A stretch of 64,000 nucleotides of DNA, taken from positions 1 through 64,000 of the forward strand of contig JAIXMO010000007.1 of assembly GCA_025677825.1 (NCBI GenBank), written 5' to 3'. Position 1 is the stretch's first letter; each line of letters starts with the position of its first letter. The position numbers were made by a program, and so were the translations under genes. The notes under the pieces are model-generated. The model saw only the letters and a list, made by a program, of their open reading frames with translations. It searched no databases and was not told where the DNA came from. The DNA is from Helicostylum pulchrum (lineage: Eukaryota; Mucoromycota; Mucoromycetes; Mucorales; Mucoraceae). Below, one piece after another: positions 55,407 to 64,000 of the stretch.

Positions 55407-55790
55407 TCACTCGTTGCTGTCTACACTTATTCCAGCTACTGTATCACCAAAATCATTTGTACCGAGGATGGGTACACCAGGTCGAATTGCATTGTTTGTA
55501 GCCGCAGAAGTTTGTGCTCCTATATCCGATTTTAAACCGAACAAAGTTGGTTTCACTACCATCACTGTCGCTACCATCACAATTGCCAGAACCAACATTA
55601 ATGTTACTGCTATACGACATCTCTTCTTCCAGACGTATGATGAATAACTGTATCCTTTGGTCGTGCTGCCAATAAACCATGCAATAGGAAAAACAAACCC
55701 AATATAAAATAGATACTTTTCAATTGGTATCTTTTCTTCTGCTTCAATATCTTCTTGTTTAAGATCAATAGCTATATTTTCTTCTTTCAT
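55407..55790 (-). CDS. Two-pass membrane protein of unknown function, 127 residues
   Basis: Intronless frame with ATG. An acidic N-terminus (about 25 residues) is followed by a first hydrophobic helix (YLFYIGFVFPIAWFIGST), a short basic loop (SSYVWKKRCR), a second helix (VTLMLVLAIVMVATVMVV) and a polar Thr/Asn/Asp-rich C-terminus. The basic loop should be cytosolic. Small two-helix proteins of this layout occur in fungal ER or plasma membranes, but no family is recognised. It is followed by about 180 bases and then the start of the Zn2Cys6 gene on the same strand. Confidence 0.6.
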   Translation of the reverse strand: MKEENIAIDLKQEDIEAEEKIPIEKYLFYIGFVFPIAWFIGSTTKGYSYSSYVWKKRCRIAVTLMLVLAIVMVATVMVVKPTLFGLKSDIGAQTSAATNNAIRPGVPILGTNDFGDTVAGISVDSNE

Positions 55791-56472
55791 TGAATCAAAA
55801 AAAAGAGAGTGTATACTGTATCAGTTTTTGCTTCTTATCTAGTACCTACACACTGACATATATAAAGGAGACGTCGTTTTTTTGCATCAATAAGCGAATA
55901 GATTCATTGGTTCAGGGATAACCAATATGCAGGACTGCCTTTTTTTCATGTCATATCTTTGCTTGAAAGTAGAATATGAGAAACTTTGCCTTATCACCGA
56001 ACAGTAGGGAAAAGCAACCAGATAAAAATAGGTCTAGGTTTTAAAGTAACCATAGCAATAAGATATGTCGATCGTTGTAACGAAACGATTACTCATTTAT
56101 AAATTGGCATGGCAACTTCACTTTTTTTGACACATCTCGGAATGTAAAAAATAAAAGGTCACATAACCACTCATTCTTTTTTTTTTTTTTTTTTTTTCTT
56201 TTTTTGATTAATGCTTACCTGGGGGGCGTAAAAAAAGAGAATTAAAGAACCTGGCAACCCTTGATAGAATTTTTTTTTTATATTATTTAAACTACTTCCA
56301 GCTTTTTTTTTTATATTATACCTTATTTTTTTTTCAATATCAAGTTACTCCCAAGACTTTTTTTTTTCTTTTTTTCTGCGAACAATAAGGCTTAGATCCC
56401 TTTTTTTAATACAAGACTCCCCTAATTTACTCTTTTTTTTTCTGCAAAAAAAAAAGAATTACTTGACCCTGA
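55791..56472. promoter_or_regulatory. Divergent region upstream of the membrane protein and RPO41
   Basis: No gene seen. A minus-strand TATATATG-like sequence at about 55855-55865 could serve the membrane protein. The RPO41 side is dominated by T tracts (56180-56460). Confidence 0.45.
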
Positions 56473-59400
56473 ATGTCTCTGTCTCTAGTTCGACAAGCAA
56501 CTAACAAGCAAGCAAGAGCTTTTGCTCTTGGCCGCTATACCAATTCCCGTACCTTATTACGACCCTTCAACTACAGCACAGTCGCTACGGCGACTTCTCC
56601 CATAAAGACGGAAAGAGAGCGTGTCATTTTACCTAATCCTGGTCTTCCCAATTTCAAGGCCACAGCCCGTGTTTTGCCTTCTACCGTTGCAGAACAGTTT
56701 GCTATCTTGAGAGCTTGTATTATGTCAGGATCCATGGAAAGAGCTGAACGTATCATGACTGAATTATATAAATCCAAACCAGAAGAAATGAAGATATTTG
56801 CCGATGTTAATATGTACAACACTTTCTTGAACGGTTTTATTGAATCACCTAAAAAGCCAATGACAAAGGAATGTTTACACTGGTTTGATAATATGAAATC
56901 ATTTGGAGTTGCCGCTGATGCAAACACCTTTGCTATCATCGTTAAAGGATTTTTAAAGTAAGTCACTTTTTTTTTTTTTTTTTTGACAAGTTTGTACTAA
57001 CTGAAAAGTATAATAGGGTCAAGAGTTATCACACAGCCAGGGCTTTATTAACCGAAATGACAAATACGGAAGGAATTAGTGTAGACGAAATGTTAAAATC
57101 CGAGTATTTGACAAACAGTGATGTTGCTTTATTCAGAGAGGTAACCAAAGAGAGAGAAAGAAAAAGAAATAAGGAACATGACACTGATAAAAAAAAATAG
57201 ATGATTTCCGCTAGTCAAGGTAGTTCAGAAGTGAATATTGAAAAATTCCTTCGAGAATTAGAAACGGCCACCGACAAAATTTTAGGACCTCAAGCAGAAC
57301 CAATCATGAAGGATACCGCTGCATTCGCCGCTGCTACACAAGTACCAATGGAAAATATTCCAGAAGTAAAGCCTACCAAATCAATCGGTGTACAATTTCT
57401 TCAAGATCAACTAGCTGCGTTAAGGGACCCTAAGGCCAGTATGAAGATGGATCCATTTGAACTTCAATTAGGCCTCGAGCACCAAGGTTACGAAATGGCA
57501 TTGCAAAGATTATTACATAATAAGGAACAGAGCATAGAAAGAGGAGATACATTAAACGCCATGAACTTGACACCCTTGAAACGTATTATGTGGCAATGGC
57601 ATCAAAATATGATGCCCTTGATTGAAGAAGAGGTCACACGATGTGACGCTGCTACAATGAGAGAAAGTGATCGCCGTGCGTATGGTCCCTTTTTAAAATT
57701 ACTGAAAAAGGAAACCTTATCTATCGTCACTATTCTTGAATTATTGCGTCTTCATAACTCGTCCGGTATTGGAGACGGTATGAAGACCGCACGTGCTATT
57801 ATTGATGTTGGAAAGGCGGTAGAAATGGAATATAATGCTGCTCAGATTAAAAAGAAGAGTAGTCGTGGTACTTTGTCCAGAGATATCACTGGTCATAACG
57901 ATGCACATACATTATTCGCCAGTGGTAAATTATTCAATATGGCGGTTAGAAAGGCTCAAACCAAAGTAGAACAGGACAAGTTGTCTGTACAGAGTGGTGG
58001 AACCGCATTAGCTGGTACAGATGAGTGGAACCCTATCTGGCCTAGTACTATTCGTGCCAAGGTTGGTTCTGTCTTGACCAGTCTTTTGTTAGAAGCTGCC
58101 AAAATTCCAGTACCAAGTAAGGATCCTGAAACTGGTGCTAAAATCATTGAGAACATTCCTGCCTTTTTCCACACCTACCAGTATGTACACGGTAAACGTG
58201 TTGGTATCATCAAGTTTTCTGAACAATTGACTCGTATGTTATCCCGTGAACCTATTCGTGACACACTTCATCCTCGTCTTTTGCCCATGTTGGTTCACCC
58301 TCGTCCTTGGCTTTCTTATAACTCTGGCGGTTACCTCTCCACTAAATCCGTTTGTATGAGAATCAAGGATTCTGCCGAACAATTAATCTACCTTCAAAAG
58401 GCTTCTGAACAAGATCATTTAGCTGACGTTTTAGCTGGTCTTGACGTTTTAGGCTCTACACGTTGGAAAGTAAATAAGGATGTATTCAAGGTTGTTTTAG
58501 AAGTTTGGAATTCTGGTAAACCTATTGGTGATATCCCTCCTATCGTTGATGAACATGCTGTTTTACCTCCCAAACCCGAGAATTACGATACAGATCCCAA
58601 AGCTAAATTCAACTGGGTCTCTGAAGTTAAACAAATTCAAACAACTGAAAGAAACAATCACAGTTTAAGATGTGATGTCAATTATAAGGTCGAAACTGCT
58701 CGTGCCTTCGTAAACCTTCCCATGTACTTCCCTCATAACATGGATTTCCGTGGTCGTGCTTACCCTATGCCTCCTACTTTGAATCATTTGGGTAACGATT
58801 TGTGTCGTGGTTTACTTCACTTTGATGAAGCAAAGCCGCTTGGTTCTAGAGGTTGGAGATGGTTAAAGATTCATTTAGCAAATTTACACGGTTATGACAA
58901 GTAAAGTATTCTTTTATTTTACACGCAAAAAAATATATATATTTACTAACTCTTTATATTCTTTTTTTTTAGGCATTCATTCTCTGAAAGAGAAGCTTAC
59001 ACCATGGAAAACATTGATAATATTTTAGATTCTGCTGATAATCCTTTAACTGTAAGTATACACTTTTTTTCTTTATTGGTTGGTATTTATTTATTTATTT
59101 ATTTTTTTAAAAAAAAATAGGGTAAGAAATGGTGGTTAGACGCTGATTCACCATGGCAATGTCTTTCTGCCTGTTACGAAATTGCATCAGCATTCCGTAG
59201 TGGAGAACCCGAGACCTTTAAATCACAATTACCTATTCATCAAGATGGTACCTGTAACGGTCTTCAGCATTATGCCGCTCTTGGTGGTGATTTAGCTGGT
59301 GCCCGTGCAGTTAATTTAGCTGCTGGTGATCGTCCTGCAGATGTATATACCGGTGTCGCCGATATGGTTAATAAATATATTGACAAGGCAGCTGAAGAAG

Positions 59401-60545
59401 GCGATGAATATGCCAAGATTTTGAAGGGTAATGTTAGTCGTAAGGTTGTTAAGCAAACAGTTATGACCAACGTATATGGTGTTACCTTTGTTGGTGCTCG
59501 TGCACAGATTGAAAATCGTTTGAGAGAACAACCCAATATTCCTCGTGAAAAGGTTTATGCGCTTTCTGGTTACTTGGCTAGAGCCGTCTTCTCTTCTCTT
59601 GGTGAGATGTTTACTGGTGCACACGAAATTCAAAATTGGCTGACTGATTCTGCTCGTCGTATTGCAAAGAGTATACCCTTAGAGACCTTACAAGAAGCTG
59701 GTATGGTACCTGGTCATACTCCTATTGTAGAAGTGCCTGTTGAAGAAGATGGTAGAAGAAGAAAGGGATTAAAGAAGAAGAAGGTTTTCTCTGCTCGTAA
59801 CCCTACCTCCAACCAAATGACCTCTGTTATTTGGACCACTCCTCTTGGTTTACCCATTGTTCAACCTTATCGTCGTGCTGGTAAAAAACAAATTGCTACT
59901 TTATTGCAAACTATCTTTATTGAAGATCCCGATGCCTCTCGTCCTGTAAATGCCATGAAGCAAAGTACTGCTTTCCCCCCTAACTTTATTCATTCGCTTG
60001 ATGCTACACATATGTTAATGTCTGCTGTTGCTTGTCACAAGAAGGGCATGACTTTTGCTTCCGTGCATGATAGTTACTGGACTCACGCCTGTGATGTAGA
60101 TGCAATGAACGAAGTTATTCGTGATCAATTTATCGAACTTCATTCTCAACCTATTATGGAAAACTTGATTGAAGAATTTAAGGAACGTTACAAGGATTAC
60201 AAGGTTCCTCAAAGTGTACTTATTGAAAAGGATACCGAAACAGAAAAGAGTACTTTATTCGGTGATTTATCAACAATAGACAAAGAATTAGAAAAAGAAC
60301 AAAAGAAGAAGGAGAGTGAAAAGAAGGATGCTTTGAAAGCATTATTCGGTCTTGGTTCAGATGAAACCGCTGGTGAGGGTGATGAAGATTTGGTGGAAGA
60401 AGAAGAAGAAGAAGAACCTGTCAAACAAAAGAAGGTTTCTCAAAAGTATGATCATACTTGGGCACCTTTAACATTTAGACCGCTTCCACCAAAGGGTGAA
60501 TTTGATATCAATGAAGTGAAAAAATCGCCATACTTTTTCCATTAA
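56473..60545 (+). CDS. RPO41: Mitochondrial DNA-directed RNA polymerase
   Basis: Five exons, 56473-56957, 57017-57140, 57201-58900, 58973-59051 and 59121-60545, give 1270 residues. The stop before 57201 lies inside a 60-nt intron (GTAACC...AATAG), so there is no frameshift. An N-terminal basic leader (MSLSLVRQATNKQARAFALG) suits mitochondrial import. PPR-like helices follow (MYNTFLNGFIESP, ANTFAIIVKGFLK). The phage T7-type polymerase core has MDFRGRAYPM, QDGTCNGLQHYAALGGD (first catalytic Asp), the finger-helix region RKVVKQTVMTNVYGVTF and ASVHDSYWTHACDVD (second catalytic Asp). It ends with SPYFFH, the usual aromatic C-terminus. An acidic Glu-rich insert (about 60375-60420) precedes the end. 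It transcribes mtDNA. Confidence 0.95.
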
Positions 60546-63320
60546 ACAAAAAATTATTTAGACTTGTTATTATAATATATTCCCCATTACACACACTTTC
60601 TCACTCACTCACTCACTCGCTCACCCCTCCTCCCCTGAACGTCATTTTTTTAGAATAAAAATAATAAAAAAATTTGTAAATTGCTAATATATTTAAAAAA
60701 ACTTGTTTATTATCACTATGTTCGTACTTAATCTGCATACACAGAAGAACTTTTCTTGCATTCATTATCTTACAGAGATCGCAATTTAACCCATCTATTG
60801 TATTATTAAAAACACGATATAATATAAATTGTTACAACAACAAAAAGAACTTTAAATGACACATTTCATTACCCCAACCTCTTTTTTTTTATGCCAACGG
60901 TACGCTTCCGTCATTTGATGACTTTAAACTTTTTTTTTCATGTACAAGTCTATCTTATCGTTAAGAATAATTAATGCATGGAATAATTAGTTTATCTCTC
61001 ACACATATTTTAAACTTTAAAACCGTTCAAGTGAAATGTCCCACACATTTTTTTTGGGTCAAACAAATGACCAATGTATTTTGATTACATCAAATTCGTT
61101 CAGTTAGGATACGCTCCCATGAATAAAAAAAAAACGCTTGAAAAAGTGGCACTAATCCTGAGCTTAAATTTCCTTGGCAGCAGAGAGAGAGAAAAAAAAG
61201 GTAGCACCAGTCCTTTCTTCTTTGTAATGTAGAACAATACACGTAATAAAACCGACGAATTAAGGCAAGACCCGTTATTTATTTGATCTGCTTGAAATAT
61301 TTTAGAACATTTTTTTTTACAAGTGTATTTAGATCAAAAGATCAGTGCATTAATAATGCAATACAATAGGGTGCTTTAGTACATATAGCATGAGAAAATT
61401 AATAAAAAAAATATATGATTTTCCCAACATTACGATGCGTAAATGGTGGGGTAAACTTTGACGTATAAACATTCTCTCAAAACCCCGTTCTTTATCGTAC
61501 TTGTTGAATATACGTAATGTTATTTATTTATTGTTTTTTTCTCCGCAGTGGGAACGCAGCTTGGGAGGGGGAACTTTCCAAAACGTGTGTGTTCATGTCG
61601 CCATAATAGAGTCTAAAGTATGGTTCTAAGAGATACAAAATGGGGGGGGGGATCGGTTTGGGTTCTGTTTCTCTCCGCCCTATTAGGTAAGGCGAATCTT
61701 ACTGGAAAGGACCCCTCATTTATTTGGAAAACACTGTAACGTATATCTCATGTCACGCCCATGGATCTTAGATCAGCCGTCTCTCCGAACATAGGACCTT
61801 GTTGTTGGAAAACACGCATCACTCGGATGGCATAAAACTGGGCTTACAGTTTACCATCTTTCGGAACAACCAAAAATCGACTTTTTTTCACAGATAAAGA
61901 TGGCATCTGATGTTTTATACTTTTTGGTGATTACCCCGGATAAAGGTTTCCTTTTATCTCTTGTGAACAATAGAACTATATAAATACATTCGTAAACAAC
62001 ATATTATATAATTTCTTTTACGGTACTCTACACCGAGAGAAAAAAAAACTCTATCTTGCCTAACATTATTCATTTTAAATCTGCGGAATTAATATCTAGA
62101 TTATTATTATTATTGTTTTGCAAATATAAACACAAATAATATTTTTTTTTAAATAAAAAAGTATCGTTATTTTAAACGTGTTTTTTTATTATTGATTGCC
62201 TGTTGAATATTATGGGATGGTAACAAAGTTATACCTATAAAAAATATGATATATACTAGCGGTAGTCAACCATGAAAATTGGAAAAAGCACAAAATTTTA
62301 TATGATTTCATTGGCCAAACACGTCCCTTAAAACACATTTTCTAGGTCTAGAAGGTTCGCTTTAACCATCTTTATGGCTTTTGCTGCCAAGCTAAATGTC
62401 AAATTGTAAAGTGCTATCCTCGAACTCCGTTCTAAGCCTTGCATTAAATAAAGCATTTTCTACTTTTTAAATTTCAACTCTGCAAACACTTTACAACGTA
62501 TTAAACTTCGAACGAATACGGTTCGCTTAAAACTGGAATAACCACAGTAAATAAAAAGTGAATGTAAATTGACCGCGCGCGATACCTTCTGAACCCTGTT
62601 CTTTGTAGAAGGTAGTGACTGGTGTAAGTATAGCGAGGTAGACACAGCTTTTACCTCTTATGATAATTGTTCTAACTATCTCCAATCCGCGTGATTATTG
62701 TGAATTTGGTTGGTTAAGAAAAAAAACGAAAGGTATTACAATAGTTATCTATAGTAAATATTTTAGTGATAAGCATTTGTGCTATGAGCTAGTACTCCTG
62801 TCGCTCTCATTTCGTATTTTTTTTTTACAAAATGATTATATAATAAACCATATATTATATAAGATATAGGAAATCCGAATCAAAACTATTTTATAAGATG
62901 CTTGCATTAATTCGATTCCAGTTACTTGATTTTCAAAAAGTCGGGATAACCGCAGAAAAAAACCCACCAGCTAGAATGTACCCAAGATGGGAACAAACAA
63001 AGTACCTACAGCTCCACGCGCAATATATTAGTTTTGTAACAAAGCGTAACTAATTTAATTTTGACATTTATACAGTGCTTTTGGTTGGGTGCGGGTACTA
63101 TGGGCAACGAAGCGAGAGAGAAAAGATTATGAGCTTATTTTTAAAATTAAAAAAATGAAGTGATTTTACTCGAATAAAAAAGAATGATTTTATTTATAAT
63201 TAATAGTAGTAATAATAATGAGATGATGTATATATATACAATGGGTTTTCTGCTTTTTTTTTTAAAAAAAAAGAATTCTTTTTGGTATACGGTAAATAGT
63301 TGTATATAATGAATGCGAAC
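60546..63320. other. Long intergenic region between RPO41 and the Mig1-like gene
   Basis: About 2.8 kb without a recognisable gene. It contains a short CTCA repeat at about 60600-60620, a G10 run near 61644, and the repeat copy at 62516-62566. The part from 61550 to 61970 is less AT-rich than the rest and may hold upstream control sites of the repressor gene. Frames of 60-70 codons at 62460-62869 have no motif. Confidence 0.5.
62516..62566 (+). repeat. Dispersed 51-bp repeat (ATACGGTTCGCTT...), copy 2
   Basis: Matches 46343-46393 in the same orientation: ATACGGTTCGCTTAAAACTG and GGAATAACCACAGTAAATAA. Confidence 0.75.
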
Positions 63321-63920
63321 TTATAAGTGACCATGGATATTAACAATGGGAGGTAACCTACGAGCTTGTGGAGGACAATCTAACAAGTGTAATAAGCTTG
63401 AAGTATTAGAAGCTGCTGGCCTTAATGGGATAGTAGGTTGAATTAAGTTACATTCAAGTGGAATAAGTTTAGGTAAAGCACGAGTTGAAATTTGAGGAGA
63501 AGTTTCTGGAGTGAATAAATACTCTGAATCAGAATAAAGTTGTACTTCATTAAAATGAGAGCTAGTTGTAGATAAAGCAGGGGAAGGCGGGGTAGAAATA
63601 ATAGGTGTTGCTGTAATTCTAGGACGTTTATTCTGTTTACGTTCTTTTCTCTTTGTAGGTGAAGTATGAATACGTACATGACGAGTTAACTCATCAGAAC
63701 GAGAGAATTTCTTTTCACAGCCAGAGAATGTACATTCATGTGGTTTTTCTCCAGTATGTGTTCTAATATGACGAGTTTGATGTTCTAAACGGTGAAAAGA
63801 TTTTGGACACATTGGACATTGATAAGGGCGTAAATTATTTGATTTATCAATAGCTGTAATAGGACGTTTTTTGCTACTATTTGATAAGCAGAGTAAAGTC
63901 GAAGCAGCTTGAAATGCCAT
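63321..63920 (-). CDS. C2H2 carbon catabolite repressor, Mig1/CreA-like
   Basis: Intronless, complete, 199 residues. Two zinc fingers near the N-terminus, [40 protein letters not shown] and [16 protein letters not shown], are nearly the same as the Mig1/CreA pair, including the [10 protein letters not shown] and RSDELTRH recognition helices that read GC-box (SYGGGG/SYGGRG) sites. A basic patch ([12 protein letters not shown]) follows as a likely nuclear signal, then a Ser/Pro/Thr-rich tail. It is much shorter than ascomycete CreA (about 400 residues), as is common for zygomycete forms. Role by family: repression of alternative-carbon genes in glucose. Confidence 0.85.
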   Translation of the reverse strand: MAFQAASTLLCLSNSSKKRPITAIDKSNNLRPYQCPMCPKSFHRLEHQTRHIRTHTGEKPHECTFSGCEKKFSRSDELTRHVRIHTSPTKRKERKQNKRPRITATPIISTPPSPALSTTSSHFNEVQLYSDSEYLFTPETSPQISTRALPKLIPLECNLIQPTIPLRPAASNTSSLLHLLDCPPQARRLPPIVNIHGHL

Positions 63921-64000
63921 AATATGTATATAAAGTAAAGTAAAGTAAAAAAAAAAAAGATAAAAAGAAGAAAAAAAAAGTAAAATAAAAATTGTATTTA

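Noticed and set aside
57140..57200. Apparent premature stop and new start in the mitochondrial RNA polymerase
   Set aside because: The segment begins GTAACC and ends AATAG, keeps phase 0, and removing it rejoins the frame, so it is a 60-nt intron and not a frameshift or two genes.
61440..61960. GTGGGG and CCCCGG words as Mig1/CreA autoregulatory sites upstream of the repressor gene
   Set aside because: The six-base degenerate consensus is expected by chance in a 2.8-kb interval, and nothing else supports function.

Overview
The window is strongly AT-rich nuclear DNA from a fungus, most likely an early-diverging filamentous one of the Mucorales type (Rhizopus/Mucor-like). The evidence is genes broken by many short introns (about 50-100 nt, GTAAGT-like donors, TAG acceptors), long poly-T/poly-A tracts between genes, and fungal families such as Zn2Cys6 regulators, RTT106, SSD1 and a Mig1/CreA-type repressor. 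I rebuilt spliced genes by hand from the sequence. Nearly all exon sets close in frame and rebuild recognisable conserved motifs across the junctions, so most exon boundaries given are firm.

Layout. 1-11 kb: the C-terminal end of a lysophospholipid acyltransferase, histone chaperone RTT106 next to the H2B ubiquitin ligase BRE1, a tRNA-Gly(GCC) preceded by four phased CAYGTG boxes, a small secreted protein, an intronless nuclear gene for mitochondrial ribosomal protein uS3, and a CCCH zinc finger/RWD-like protein. 11.9-22 kb: the RNase II-fold translational regulator SSD1, a sugar porter, and MYG1. 22-28 kb: a gene-poor stretch with microsatellites, a degenerate coding-like segment, a 77-residue membrane protein, one arm of a large inverted repeat, a LINE-ORF1-like ORF and a CsbD-family stress protein. 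27.8-41.6 kb: an MFS carboxylate-type transporter with two TCCGCGGA palindromes upstream, a possibly myristoylated methyltransferase, an 1100-residue double-exonuclease protein, a 13-finger C2H2 protein on the other side of a 269-bp divergent promoter, a SANT/Myb protein, and NC2-alpha. 41.6-46.7 kb: a repeat island holding the second inverted-repeat arm, hairpin repeats and a 149-bp tandem array. 46.7-64 kb: a class IV PLP aminotransferase, an Ert1/AcuK-like regulator convergent with an ING-family PHD protein, a large Zn2Cys6 factor, a small membrane protein, mitochondrial RNA polymerase RPO41, and a Mig1/CreA-like repressor.

Themes. Chromatin and transcription control dominate (RTT106, BRE1, NC2-alpha, ING/PHD, SANT, three C2H2 or Zn2Cys6 regulators). 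Two genes serve mitochondrial gene expression (RPO41, uS3m). Carbon metabolism regulators (Ert1-like, Mig1/CreA-like) lie within 15 kb of each other. The most unusual locus is the 32.6-36.0 kb gene. It joins an intact DEDDy exonuclease, a ubiquitin-interacting-motif-like helix, a tryptophan-repeat linker resembling Argonaute-binding hooks, and a second exonuclease-like module that has lost its catalytic residues. It is the best candidate here for an undescribed system, possibly in small-RNA processing.
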